Assembly (NCBI GenBank): GCA_010094025.1
Contig: ML991807.1
Span: 62,001-126,000 of the forward strand
From: Viridothelium virens
Lineage: Eukaryota; Ascomycota; Dothideomycetes; Trypetheliales; Trypetheliaceae
Length of the DNA: 64,000 nucleotides
Reading direction: 5' to 3'
Shown here: positions 1-12,369 of the stretch, one piece after another
Layout of the letters: every line of letters starts with the position of its first letter
Position numbering within the stretch: position 1 is the first letter of the stretch
The notes under the pieces: model-generated
Database searches by the model: none
What the model was told of the DNA's origin: nothing
What the model saw: only the letters and a program-made list of their open reading frames with translations
Translations under genes and position numbers: made by a program

Positions 1-3000
1 CCACTCCGTACATACATGATTCAACATCCGCCTGTTCTTGCCCCTCCCACCCTTTCCTTTCAATATAGCTCACTCTAACCCAGTTCAGCCTTGTGCCGAA
101 AGCGGTTATTTCACTAACAACCCGGTCGCACGCAGAAAAAAAGAGAAAGGCCGCCCTGCCCACTCGAAGTATGAGCAAGACAGTCCCAACAACGCCCGCT
201 AAAATCTACACCAGGTCTCGGCCCGCTACTGCAAGTTGGTCGTTCATCGGGACCGAGCAAAACGAAAGTGTGCATCCTAGAAAGCAAACACCGTCAGCTT
301 CCTGGCGGGTTTTAGACGCCGCACCAGCTGACGTTGGAGCGAAGAAATGAATCGCCCGTGACGTGGAGTATTTGTCGAACATGATGCGTATTAATCGACC
401 AGCCACCAATCCTATGTCGCACCTTCCGTGCCGGCCAAATTGGTGCATAGATGCTCGTAGGCAACCTTTCGCTTCATATGACAAAGCACATGATGCGCAT
501 ACGAGGCAGCAGTGTTGTTTTATCGCCAAGCAAGGGCGCCTGAACGGATAAAAAAAATGTTTGATGAGCATCGTCCAACAAGCGACCGGCACATGCCGCA
601 GCTTTCTTCCCCTCCAATCTTCCAGAAGCAAGCCTCTTTTGCGACCAAGACGGCGAAAACGAAATTCCGGCGGCGACGTGCACTTGTTCTGGCATCTGCA
701 TCCTGCAACGTCTTGACAAGCGAGCAAACACATCTGCGACAAGACTCCATGGGTTGCTCAATGTGAGATCGACACAATCTCCACTGTTGCTAGCCTAAGT
801 TCAAAGTTAATGCACGACGACGAAAGCTACCAATGCCCTCAATAGGGTTACCAAGTCCCAACTCGATCGGTGTGGGAAGGGATCCGAAACATGGTACACA
901 AATAAAATCTTGTGCATTCAACCGCCGATAGCAGCAGACTGGAATTCTTGTGATCCTATGACCCAGGCTCGAAACTAATATGCCATGCGTGTTTCGTTCC
1001 CTCGTTCACCCACGGGGCCGCCGAGTCATCGCGATAGTAAGTAGCTCCGTACTGTAGTAAGGTCCTGCCTTGCCTTGCCTCTGTCCTTGAGGACACTACA
1101 TGATGCGTCCGCTGAACCGTTGGCCTATACGCGCCAGTGCTGCAAAAGGGATCATCGATAGGTACGGCAAGCCTTGGCTACTGGCGGAAGGGATTCGCGC
1201 TCAGCCCGTGGCCCCGCCATGTATCTTGAAGTTTGCAGCAGAGAAATTGCCCCTCGGTCACAGTGATAGCCGGCGTGGACGAGTGGCTTGTATCGCATGT
1301 CGAGTCGAGCTAGGAGCAGAGTCGTAGGATCGAAGGAAATCGCGACGATAGAGTTCCACCCACGCGACTCGGGCACGAGTCACCCACGCTAGGCTCGGTT
1401 GGGGCAGATTATTGGCTTCCCTTCTGCCCCGCTGACACCCGCCACAGCCAAGACTCTCGCACGCTTCATTAAGGGGCGGGGTTCTGCTGCGGGCTAAGGA
1501 GCTGATCTCGACTCCGTGAGCCGCCCGGCGTAAGGCGGTAAAAGGCTGAAGGGAGCCCTGTTGCTCCGTATACTGGGATGCGAGTGGCCTGGTCAAATCA
1601 AGAGACATTCTGCACCCGTGATAGCCGCATTGACAGCTGTGGCGGCAAGTAAGTTGTAGTGAAAGCCCGGATGGATATGGAACGCTTGATGATGCAGTCA
1701 TTACCCCTGTACCCCCGGAATCCCGGTCATCCCATCATCCAAATGACAAGAAGCAAAAAAACCTGCAGGGTAGGCTTCCGAAGCAATAGCCCCAAGGCTC
1801 TTTTTTTCTAATCTTCGTGGCCGTCCTTGGCTTGCTTGACCCCAGAAGCGTGGCCTTGCCGACACCTTAGCGCGATCTAGACAAATGTATTCCTGCTTAG
1901 TTTTACTCTTCGACGAATATTCCACGGCACGGCTTTGACTGCAACACCCTTTTGCCTGAATCTCGGCTCTGCCACAGAGGCAGACTGTGGGAAACCGCGC
2001 AAACGGGTTCCATTCGTCTACGAGTTTTGTATGCACGATGTCAATCGACACGCGTTCAGGGCTATGAATCCATGAAACGTTGATCAAATATGCACGATAT
2101 GAGCGTCCGAGCAGTTATCGACTCAATGGACAGGCCCAAAAACACTGGAGACTGGTCGATGAAGCTGAAGATCGCCTCCATATTCTTGGCTATTACGTTG
2201 GATACAGGCACGTTAGTCTAACAACAGTTAACACATGCAAGACCTCACCACTCCTTCCATGTCCACTAAATAAACGATGATGAGAAAGGTCTAAGACTTT
2301 TGGTTTCTTTGTTTTTTCTTTTTTTTGGTAACTTTGCCTGGGAGTAAGAATATCGAGCCGACACAGGATATTCCTCATCGGTCCCCCTTGCTGTCCGGCT
2401 GGTGAATATCCACTTCTGTGATGACAGTTGCGACCAACCGATTTCGATGCAGCTAAGCGATGGACGTGATGTCGAATCTTTTGCCACCTTCACGTAGTCA
2501 TTGCCCGCCTCCGCGCTTTCCTGCAATGACGGCGTTTGGCGTTCAGAAGTAAACGTTGCTCTCGTGTGACCAGGTTCGACGATGCTTTGGGCCAATAATC
2601 CGTGAACTCACGTCCATACGCCGTCACGACTCATAATGCAGGACGCTACGTTGCTTGTAATGTTAGATGGAGGCCGTGCCGGGTCGTGTTACTCCTAGCC
2701 TGACCACTACTTCACAATACTCCGAATCTCGAGGATGCCGGGCGTCTCGCCCGTGACCCAGGCGTCCCGTCGTGTCCACGATCCCTAAAATTTTCTTCTT
2801 TGCATGCATTGTCAGTGTTTTGTCTTTCAACTTGCTGGTCCGGAGGCTGACACCGACCTCCCAGATCGGGCAAAGATAGACCCACCGCCTTCCGGCTTTC
2901 CCTCAGCCTGAAGGAGGGGGCTTTTCGAATCGTCTAACGCGTCCATTGCTTGTTCGTTCGTGCAGGCGAAGAAAAGAGACACTGCCTAGCAACACATGAG

Positions 3001-4459
3001 ACCGGCCTTTCCCCTCGGCGGACCCCTCAAGCCGCATGCAAGGAGAAGGGCATGAAATAATGAGAGAACCTAGCCACGCCATGGAATGTTCTCCCTTGGT
3101 AGTTGGGTACCCTGCAGACCACACCACTCCATCGGATCCCTTCAATTACTTTCTCTCATATTCTGCCGTCAGCAACACTACGCGTCGCGAAGGCAACTCA
3201 CACCACCACTGCCTAAGATCTCCGTATCCTGATCCGCTAAATCGTGGCCACAAGCATTACTCGAGGCCAAATTGGTGCGTAGACAACACCATCTTGCTTT
3301 CAGGGTAATACAGTTTGCTGCAGCCACCGCTCCATGCTTGTTGGGGCAAACCGCCGCGCAGTCCCGAACATCTGATTGCGACCTTCACTGGACTTGCCCT
3401 AGTGTATCATCATCCTTCGCTTCGAGTATTACTGTTGATACACGAGCCAGTGCGATCTTTTCAGGTGGTGTTCCCGATCGCGTCATCCACTAGACTAATC
3501 TCTTCTCCATGTCTCTCCGTTCGGTCTTTGATATTGCTTACTTGGCGCTGCATGTAGTGCAATGTACCATTTGCTCGTTCTATCCAACACCTGTTCCTTC
3601 CATTCGCTTGTTGCACTGCGTCGAGCTGGGACTGGGGTTCGCTACGACTTATGCTTGTCATGCTGAAACGCATTTCTCCACTCAAAATTTCGCCGCATGG
3701 ATCCTAATAATGGACCGGGAATACCAACAAACGAGTTAGCGCTATTCTCACATGAAGCGTATTCCCGTATATCCAAGTGACTGGATTTTTAGTTACCCCA
3801 GGCTGTACTCCCTACAATTACAGTACAGTAGTGCCAACTTCAACTCAATCTCTGCCTAATGTACCTCCTCCAGGATGCAGTCTTGGAATGAACTAACTTG
3901 CTTATCTCCCTGTACCCTTCCCAAGGCAGATTCGCGAAACTTTACCTTACGCACCTTCATATAGAACCAACGCCGAGTGATGATTAACCTGGACCTCGTC
4001 ATTCCCGGACCCAGCAAGAACATCCCGTCTGACTCAATATGAGCCACGGATCTCTATGCCGTACAAACCAAAGAAAGAATTCTCCGGGCGCGAGAACTCT
4101 ACAGCTTAACATCAGCGTCGGGCACGGCTGAAGACGCGGTTCGATCCAAATTTAGCTACATAGGTCCTCCTATGATCCGCGGTCTTCAGTGGCATTCCGT
4201 TGATGCAAGAAGATGGCGCCGACCTATACACCGGTGGTCTGCAATCTTCCGCGAGAGTAGTGTCATTAACAGACGAAAGTTGGGACCAAGTCGCAACACC
4301 CTCGCTCAGCCAGTGGATGCGGGCTTGGTTAGACTCGTAGTCTGCCATAGAGAAAAGAACCTCAAGGAACGTTGGCCAGAGCTTTGACTTATGCATTTAT
4401 CGACAAACAATGCTACTACGCAGTATGGAGTACACCACCAAATTCCTTCTGCGTCATCT
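1..4459. other. Long gap, no gene recognised
   Basis: I see no convincing gene here. Open frames are short, mostly lack an ATG at their 5' end, overlap on both strands and resemble no family I know. Homopolymer runs and scattered stops suggest non-coding or decayed DNA. A 19-base string beginning ggccaaattggtgc occurs near 433 and again near 3265 with one mismatch, which could be a trace of an old repeat. The gap ends at the 3' end of the uL15m gene. Confidence 0.6.
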
Positions 4460-5899
4460 CTACCACAACCGCCCCTCCTCCCTCTTCTTACCATCCTTCG
4501 CTGTCTGCCCCAACCCCTTTGCCTTCTTCGCCTCCAACCTCTTCTCCCTCTCCCTAGCCTGTACTACCGCGGTCTTGAAGAACAGACTGGGCCCTTCCCC
4601 TTCCGCCAGCGTGTGCGCAAGATACCCACGATGCGCTGGATCCCGGTAATACTCGATTGCCTTCCGTGACGCCGGATTCGGCAGACGATACCGGTAGCCA
4701 AGAGTGTATTCGTAGCGACCCTTTTCGAGGGTCGATGCACCAGCTATATTACTGGCGAGCGCTGCTGTCGAAGCCGTTTCCGTGTCTGTAGTGGCGGCGC
4801 TGGTATCCGCGGATTGCGAGGCCGAAGTGATGGGCGGTAGTGCGGATAGGGTAAGAGGGATAGGCTGAGAGAGGACAGAGGCGAGGGGTGGGTTGATTGG
4901 GAAGTTTTCGAGGGGCCCGGTCGGATGCGATTGCCCGCGCAGAATCCGTCGGATACTCTGCCAGGTGTAGTAGCGGGTCATGACCTGTCCCCCGGCGCGC
5001 TCGACGGCATCGATGGCGGAAGCGGAGGCGCGAGAGACAACGATGTTGATTGGGTGGGTGAGCTTGTGGGCGTCCTGTAAGAAGGAAAATATTTAGTAAG
5101 AAACATGATTGTCGTCATGCGGTAAGGAGATATTGGAAGCAATCATAGAAGGGGAAGAAAGAAGACTTTATTGGTCTTACCCGTGCCAGAAGCTTCACAC
5201 CGTCTGCCTTGACACCATGAAGACATCGAGAATCATTGAGCTCCTTTAGTGTGATGGGTTTCGAGGTGTCGAGACGGCCCTCGTCAATCCAGGTCTGCAA
5301 TCTGTCGAGATTGAGAGGTGATAATTCGGCTGCGAAGCTGTTCAGACTCCTAATTAGCAAATCTCCGAATGTCGATCCTACAGCCTGAAGACATATTGGG
5401 TTGGATGCTATGTTAACTCCACCTAGTGATTTACTGGCCGAGCAACATCGCCACTAATTCCCATATCTATAGCCTCCTCCTCTTCAAAAGGTGTCTGATG
5501 TGACTATCATACGACGTTCCACGCAAACAAGGTTCTGACTCACACATTCTTGAAGCCTCTCTTTCCCTTCACGACTTCCTCCTTCGTCTGTCCACCGGTA
5601 AATCCCCTTGGTACCTTGCCATGTTGTTTCTGTCCTTTGTGGCCTCGTCCACTTGTCTTTCCTTTCCCACTGGCTGGACCCCGACCACGCCTAATCTTCT
5701 TGCTGTATGCACCAGATGGAGACGTGAGATTGGACAGAACAGATGCGTTGCGGTTGTTTCGAAGTCGTTGAGATGGTTGGCTACAGCTGGGTAGTTGAGG
5801 ATGCAGAAAAGGGAGGAGAAACGGCGCAATCGAATTTGGCCCTAGCGATTTGGATACAATACAGGATGTGCGAACTGGAAATTGGAGTCGAGGAGGCAT
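4460..5899 (-). CDS. MRPL10: Mitochondrial large-subunit ribosomal protein uL15m
   Basis: Structural protein of the mitochondrial large ribosomal subunit (L15 family, yeast MRPL10). I read three exons: 5899-5544, 5349-5181 and 5074-4460, giving 379 aa with all phases matching and GTGAGT and GTAAGA donors. The N-terminus is a basic mitochondrial presequence. It is followed by the L15 signature rich in Gly, Arg and Lys (RRGRGPASGKGKTSGRGHKG, residues about 70-90) and then GGQT. After the first intron the motif LNLDRLQTWIDEGRLD continues the L15 fold. The C-terminal half is longer than in bacterial L15, as is usual for the mitochondrial form. The start at 5899 is the first ATG and opens the targeting peptide. 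Confidence 0.93.
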
Positions 5900-8665
5900 G
5901 AGGATAAAAGATTCAGTTGTAGCTCCTACCCAACTCCTATGAAGCTTGCCTGTGAGGAAGCAACCTGATTTGGCGATGGAAAATTTCAGATCACGTGCTT
6001 AGCTCGCTTCCCTTCCATTTTTTCCATTTTGAAAATAGGGCCGGACAACGCCGTGTTTACTAACTTCAATCATCAAAGAGCTGATCATCTAGGCTCTTGG
6101 ATGTGACTCGTCTCAAATAACTATCCACCATCAAGCACGAAGACTTATATTTCATTTCGACTGCTATTCAAGAGCTAAGTCTGCTGTCATGGACTGACTT
6201 TACTGACTTTGTTTCCCTTCTTGTCACTGCCTCTACTCTCGTACCTGGATATTTTACATTAAAGGTCGCCGCATCTAGTTCCCGTGTACCATCTCGTCAC
6301 AAATCACCTTCCGGTACTTCATATCAGCCTCCAGGCCCCTTCAGGAAGCTCGCAAAGGTCGTCTTTATTCCCGACCTGGACCCCATGAAACTGCATGTCG
6401 GGAGCTTGTCCGGCCCGTTCTGACCCGTTGCATCATGTTGTGGAACAATGGGTTGGAACATGCACGCATGTCCACCCTTCCGAGGTCCCGGAGGAGCCGA
6501 CAATTTCTGATATGCAGGATACTTCCTTCATTATTGCCTAAAGTATATCATGGGAGGGGACACGGGTAAAGCCTGCCCGAGGTTGATGTGTATCTCATGC
6601 TTGCGAAGTCTTCTACTCCGATGCAATGATACAGGTCAACATGTAGAGTGATGGAGCGTATGCCCTGTCTGATATTTGACTAATCTGGCATAGGTCAGGT
6701 GGGAAGGGAGGCCGGGCTTCTTCACCCACTTTTCTACGAGGCCGGCTCAAGGTACCACCCAACAATTAAAATTCGCTTGGATTGAAGAAAGCGTCACCCT
6801 CAGGGAAAGTGAGAAAAGTCCGACCACATGTTCAATACTACATCCAGGGTTGACCCACTGCTACGTTGCCCCGAAGGCTTGCCACCCTCAGTCATGCCTG
6901 CGATTAAGCCATTTCTCGCCAAGCGCCGTAGCCTTCTCCACAACTTCCAGTTATAAATTGACAGTGCTCTCCGGAGATTCCATTTGAACTGCGTTTGGGT
7001 CTTGGACCGACGAGCGATCACTGATCAAGTCTGAAATCCGCTCCCAATCCTAGTCTCTCTCTGTTGCCAGCTAGCGCGCAGTTTCATTACTGACACCTTT
7101 TGACGAAGTTTCCACAATAATGCTCAGGCGCGCGTGTCTCCGTTTTCAAGACGGGGTTGAATCCTGGGTTTACATTCTTGACAGTGATGGATTCGATCCG
7201 AAGCCGTCATTTAGCACGCGACATTAGAAAAGGTCTGAGTAGTTGGGTAATTTCAATTCGATTTCCCTTGAAAACTGCATTCAGACCATGACGCAGATGA
7301 AGAGACCATGACCACAGACCATAGTTGAAAATTTGTTCACCTTATTCATGACTTGCAAGAACAACGTCAAGACTGCAGCAAGTAGAGGGCTCAAGCGCAC
7401 GAAATTCGGTGTTCGCCTCCCTTCACTTCATCAGGAAAGCGTTTCGTTCCCGGTTCCCTACTCCCTGCTTCGGATCCTCCAAAGGGCAGAAACTGGGAAA
7501 GCAGTCGCATGAAGCGAAAAAGCTTAGAATATCACGTACGCCTGTGATGAGGTTAACGTCATTTGGAAAGTTCACATAAGGACACCGAGAGCGATTTGGC
7601 AATTCGTTCCGCAGGCGAGCCGAGTTACTTCTCTCAAGGATTCGACCCACTGCTTGCGTCAGTACTGGGTGCCTCTTATGCCTCGCTTCTATACTCCGTA
7701 TTCAACATGGACCACCATCTATTCGCACGGCTGCTCCGCTCCTGTAGGCTGTATGCGTGTCTGCCCATGGTTCGTTGCTAGTCTCCGATGTACCCTTCGC
7801 TGAGGTACTTCAAATCGAGAGGTCATCGTCAGTCCTTGTATCGGTTGCAGTAGCGAGGGTATAACAGCCGCGGCTGGCCACTCTGGATGATTCAAATCGG
7901 CTTCCCCGACACTGGCCACTTTCTTGGCTGGAACCTCTAATGAACTCTTCAAAACGGTGTCATTAGTCAGCCTTCCATGTAGTACGAAGCATGTTATCCG
8001 AGCATGGTATTAAAGGAGATTTTGCGTTCTTCTCCTCATATCCTCAAGGCGACATAGAAATCCTAGGTCTAACCTGTCGGCTAGTATTCGAAGCCCAGAC
8101 GGCCTGAAACTGCATGAAGCTGCCTAATGGTGCATGCATCTTATCTCCTTCCCTCCCGACCGTGACCGTGTTGTTATTACGAGTACCTCAGCAAGCAGCA
8201 AAGGAAAAGCAAATCCTAGATTATCTATGGAAGTGTAGCGTTCTTTGCTTGTATATCCCCGTTGTAAATTTCACATTGGGGACAATGATAATAGAAGACC
8301 TCAACCAAAGAATCATTCATTTTCAAGAAGAGGTCGACCAAGAAGGTGAAATTGGTGTAGTGTGGTCTTTCGTCCTGGTGGGACCTTTTCTAAGATCAGG
8401 ATCAAAAGGTCTTTGATCTTACTCAGTACACTCCATAATATTCTAAATAAACAGATAAAAACCCTGCGAAGAAAAGGAAAAAGATAACTCGAGGAAAGAA
8501 GGGATCGAAGATTGAGGTGAAAAAAATATCGAAAAAGGATTCAATGAAAAAAATTCATGATGTAAACGTTTGGTTGGGGAATGAAGACCCAACGCATTAG
8601 AGACACACCTACATATTTCTGGAAGCATCAAACTCCTTCGAGTACTGGTTCAAAAAACTATGAGT
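5900..8665. other. Gap, no gene recognised
   Basis: About 2.8 kb upstream of uL15m. The first few hundred bases should hold its promoter. The rest has only short, overlapping open frames without recognisable domains on either strand. I cannot support a gene here. Confidence 0.55.
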
Positions 8666-8774
8666 TGTTCCTGCTGGGGGTCGAACCCAGGACATCCGCA
8701 TGACTTATACAAGCGACCATATCAGTGCAAAAGACCAATATAAGAACGGCGCGCTACCACTGCGCCACAAGAAC
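8666..8774 (-). tRNA. tRNA with intron, probably Ile (UAU)
   Basis: Minus-strand tRNA of 109 nt. The acceptor stem is GTTCTTG (8774-8768) paired with CAGGAAC (8673-8667), with A as discriminator at 8666. The D stem is GCGC/GCGC with an A-box TGGCGCAGTGG. The T arm is CTGGG-TTCGACC-CCCAG and gives a clean B-box. Placing the intron after position 37 gives a 37-nt intron (8738-8702) and anticodon TAT, hence Ile-UAU, a tRNA that carries an intron in many fungi. The anticodon stem is imperfect (one T-T and one wobble pair), so the isotype is less certain than the gene. A run of six T lies about ten bases downstream as a Pol III terminator. Confidence 0.82.
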
Positions 8775-10704
8775 ACGATTAATTAATAAACAAGTATTAT
8801 GTTATATTCTGTCAAATTGAGCACACCTGTTGGTTTGTGCGGGCCGGGTAAGTTTAAAATGTGTATACGTACCTACCTACTTATATCCGCCCGACCAAAT
8901 GTCCGATGTTGACACGGACCACCACACCCCAAAACCTCTTGTGCTTCCGCACCTTCTGCACCTCTCATCTTGTCGATATAATAGCTTCTGTAAAAGGCTG
9001 TATGAATTGCGCAGAGCTAACAGTCAAGTAACCAAATATTAAAACGCCAAATTGGTTGAGATGAGAGGTTTTGGGGTGTGGTGGTCCGTTTCAAAATTGG
9101 ATATTTCTTAGTCGGACGAATAGTACTAATACGTACGTCATCCTTCTCATTACTGTTCATTTTATGAGAGGCCTAAGCGCATATAGACATCTCACACTTA
9201 TAATTATTCACATTGTCAATAGGAGTCGATATCTATAGGGTAATAGACCTTCTCGGGCATGGTAATGGAATGGACTCTAAGCTGACGGTCTACTTATAAG
9301 AGGAAATATGCGAAAACGAAATAGAGACTTTTTGAACAGGGTTTGAGAAGAGGTACGAAAATCCTATTATGGGACATTTCAGAAAAGGAACTGGAGTGGT
9401 ACAGTCAGAGACCTCTTCATACAACGTCAAGGCATAAGGATCCGATGAGTTGCAGCTGGATACTGAGCATGAAATCCCGCGAGATTCTCACAACAATACT
9501 CCGTACTTACGGCACTTCAGACCACAAGGTACGGAATACCTGTAGCACTGCTCAGGCGATTGGAGAGTGGGAATGTCCGGTCCACGGTCAGCCTGTAGTA
9601 CCCAAGCTGACCATACTTGGTCACTTGAACGTCGTCGGACAGGCAGCACTACTAGAGAGCATTGTGCGCAGGCGCCACGATCCTTGGTAAGCGTAACGGA
9701 GACGGGGAGGTGGGGGGATGAGGAGACGAGAGTAAAGACGGCCACACGCGCTAATCTGATCCAAAATTAACGCTTTACTTAGTACTGAAGGTCATAAGTT
9801 TCCCTACCATCTTTTTTAATTTGTGTGAGTGAGGTAAGAGGTACATAATCTTAATTAGCTAAAGCACCACTGCACCTTCGGCGTTAGGCCCAGGAGAGCG
9901 ACGATTGCCATGGCGAGAATCGCTTATCGCTCCTGCACCCCCGCACGGCTACCGAGCTACTCTATCCGCGTGGAGGCAACCACTGCAACAACCACTCACC
10001 TGCTGCCTTCACACGACTGGCAGTGCCCTTATCAGTCATGTCCCAGCCATCGGTTCGTGAGCAGTCCGGTGCTAATGATAGCGACAAATGTCCAAACTGA
10101 GTCGGTGCATCCGATCTGACCCCCTCGAACAACCTTCCCATCTACTTAGGAAGACCTACTGAGCAAGTCATCCGGACGGAGAACGGCCACGCCGCCATGT
10201 TCCACCTCGGAGCACGCAGTACGATAGGGCGTTTCTTAGTACGCGCCGTTGGCTAAGTAGCAATGTTGAGATGTTGCTTCCTTCAGGTGTCTCTTGCTTT
10301 ACTGCTTCTTCTCTTCTGCTTGCGCTGCATCGTTGTCCTAATCCCGAGCTTTGGAACTTCTAATTCATCGTGTTGTTTTTCGTTATCAACGTAATCTTGG
10401 CTCTCTTATCGCATGACTTGCACAATCCGCCCCACGACAGGCTCAATACTAGGACACGTCATTCTGTCGCTGTGCAACGGCGCAAAGTCATCTCCTGTCG
10501 ACTCAATAGAGAATTCTGGGTCTTACTGTGCTGGACTCTGAGGTGGGCCATTGTTCAGCTGCAGGCAGCCACCGTGCGACTCTTGAGTGACATCTACGAG
10601 CTCTAGCAAATTCGGACTGAGCAACGAACTCCCAAGATCTAGCGCCAATGCCTCTCAGACATTGAATTCGTCCAGAAACTCATCTTCAGATTCGAAATTA
10701 CAGT
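8775..10704. other. Gap with one inverted-repeat element
   Basis: No gene recognised. It contains the inverted-repeat element at 8867-9138 and, at its right end, the promoter region of the PQ-loop gene. A 115-codon frame near 9343-9690 has no recognisable motif and I do not call it. Confidence 0.55.
8867..9138. mobile_element. MITE-like element with long terminal inverted repeats
   Basis: A perfect 25-bp inverted repeat (8915-8939 against 9064-9088, core ggaccaccacaccccaaaac) is flanked outward by an imperfect match that runs to about 8867 and 9138, so each inverted repeat is about 70 bp. The inside is only about 120 bp and has no coding capacity. This is the layout of a non-autonomous DNA transposon (MITE). 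The outer ends both read acgtac, which hides the exact boundary and any target duplication. It lies about 90 bp upstream of the tRNA. Confidence 0.65.
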
Positions 10705-12369
10705 ATGGCCTCGCTATCCTCGATCAATACATTCGTTTCTTCCTTACCCGACCACTGCGATCCCACAAACCCGTTCCTCCGACATTTCTCTGCCTATTTC
10801 CACACATGTATCCCGACGCCTCTCGCCTTTCTCTCCACAGCTCTCGGAACTCTAAGCATCGCGTCCTGGCTATTCGCACAGCTCCCACAAATTTACAAGA
10901 ACTACAAGGTCGGCTCAACGTCTGGACTTAGCATCTTTTTCTTGGTGGAATGGTGTCTTGGTGATATGTCGAACTTGCTCGGGGCAAAATTCACGGATCA
11001 GGCGACATGGCAAATAATCATTGCAGGATATTACGTTTTCGTGGACGTGGTGCTGGTGGGCCAGTGGTTTTGGTATGAAAAATTGAAGCATGGGAAGAAT
11101 GGAAAGATCATATGGTGGGCGAGGAAAGATACATCAAATGATAGAAGAGGAGGTAGGAATGCTGGAGTTTTGGTAGAGGGTATAGAACCATTGGACGAGG
11201 TGGTGTCGGCACAGAGCAATACGCCGAAAAACAAGAAGGACAGGGATGATGCTCAATCAATTGAGCAGATAACCATACTGTCTTCGGAGAAGGTATGGAA
11301 GACACCGGACTACGGATCGATTACCACCAACGGAGCTGAGAAACTGGGCGAAATAACCCCCAGCTCCTCCTCTTCATCCCCACGGCCACGCTCAATCTAC
11401 CGAACCCAACCTTCAAACTCTCCGCTCGCTATCGCCACCCCAAAGACCTTCCTCTTCCTCTCCCTCCTCCTCGCCCTCATCCAAGTCCACGCCTCCCCCG
11501 CGCCCCGCGCAATCAGCCCCTTCGCCGCGCCCCTCTCCCTCTCCCTCTCCCTCTCTTCATCATCACCGCACCACCCTTCCACCTCCCCACCCCCATCCAC
11601 CACCACACACACCACCACCACCACCTCCTCTTCTCCCACCGTCCTCGCCGGCACCCTCCTCTCCTGGCTCTCCACCCTCCTCTACCTCGGCTCGCGCCTC
11701 CCCCAACTCCTCAAGAACCTCCGCCGCCGCTCCACCGCGGGCCTCTCACCCGCCCTCTTCCTCGCCGCCTTCTTCGGCAACCTCTTCTACTCCTCCTCGC
11801 TGCTGTCCAACCCCTGCGCCTGGTCCGACTACGGCGCGTACGGCGGCGGCGGCTGGGTCGGCGGCGAGGGCAGCGCGAGGGCGGAATGGGTCGGGAGAGC
11901 GCTGCCGTTCTTTTTGGGGGCGGCCGGCGTGCTCGCGCTGGATGCGGCGGTGGGCGTGCAGTTTTTGGTGTATGGGGAGGGGGGGAGGAAGGCGACGGAG
12001 GTGGTGGTGGAGGTGGAGAGAGGGGGGGAGGGGGAAATGGAGAGAGGTGTGGGTAGAGAGGAGGCGGCGCAGGGGGTGGCGGATGCGTTGGAGGAGGCGA
12101 GGGAGGCGAGGAGGGCGGTGCCGATTAGGATTCAGGGAGTGGGAGATCGGGCGGAAAGTGATGGCGGAGGGGAGGGGGGAGATGACGTTTTGGCTTTGGA
12201 AAGGCCGAGCAGTTGGCAGAGAGTAACGGGGTGGATGAGAGGTTGGGTGCCGAGTCCGCAGCAGAGAGTTGTGGTGAAGGGGCAGGTGAGGCATGGCGGA
12301 AATGAGAATGATAATGAAAGGCAGGCTCTGTTAAGAAGAGAAGAGTGGGCGTCGGATGGAGAGGATTAG
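10705..12369 (+). CDS. PQ-loop repeat membrane protein (vacuolar amino-acid transporter type)
   Basis: Uninterrupted 554-aa frame from a clear ATG. Two PQ-loop repeats are visible: QLPQIYKNYKVGSTSGLS near residues 59-77 and RLPQLLKNLRRRSTAGLS near 331-348. Each is followed by hydrophobic helices, consistent with the seven-helix PQ-loop/SWEET-like fold. In yeast, relatives of this kind (Ypq1-3) sit in the vacuolar membrane and carry basic amino acids; that role is inferred. Between the repeats lies a long Ser/Pro/Thr-rich low-complexity stretch (about residues 210-310). The C-terminal third is Gly/Glu/Arg-rich and probably cytosolic. The coding strand changes from C/T-rich to G/A-rich at about 11830, which creates long mirror frames on the other strand. 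Confidence 0.93.
   Translation: MASLSSINTFVSSLPDHCDPTNPFLRHFSAYFHTCIPTPLAFLSTALGTLSIASWLFAQLPQIYKNYKVGSTSGLSIFFLVEWCLGDMSNLLGAKFTDQATWQIIIAGYYVFVDVVLVGQWFWYEKLKHGKNGKIIWWARKDTSNDRRGGRNAGVLVEGIEPLDEVVSAQSNTPKNKKDRDDAQSIEQITILSSEKVWKTPDYGSITTNGAEKLGEITPSSSSSSPRPRSIYRTQPSNSPLAIATPKTFLFLSLLLALIQVHASPAPRAISPFAAPLSLSLSLSSSSPHHPSTSPPPSTTTHTTTTTSSSPTVLAGTLLSWLSTLLYLGSRLPQLLKNLRRRSTAGLSPALFLAAFFGNLFYSSSLLSNPCAWSDYGAYGGGGWVGGEGSARAEWVGRALPFFLGAAGVLALDAAVGVQFLVYGEGGRKATEVVVEVERGGEGEMERGVGREEAAQGVADALEEAREARRAVPIRIQGVGDRAESDGGGEGGDDVLALERPSSWQRVTGWMRGWVPSPQQRVVVKGQVRHGGNENDNERQALLRREEWASDGED

Noticed and set aside
206-742. 178-codon open frame on the minus strand
   Set aside because: It opens with a non-ATG codon, overlaps several other frames and shows no domain or splice pattern.
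9343-9690. 115-codon frame on the plus strand
   Set aside because: No recognisable motif, no ATG-supported start context and no homologous feel; treated as chance.
11746-12294. 182-codon frame opposite the PQ-loop gene
   Set aside because: A mirror frame caused by the G-rich low-complexity coding strand; the PQ-loop protein is clearly the real product.
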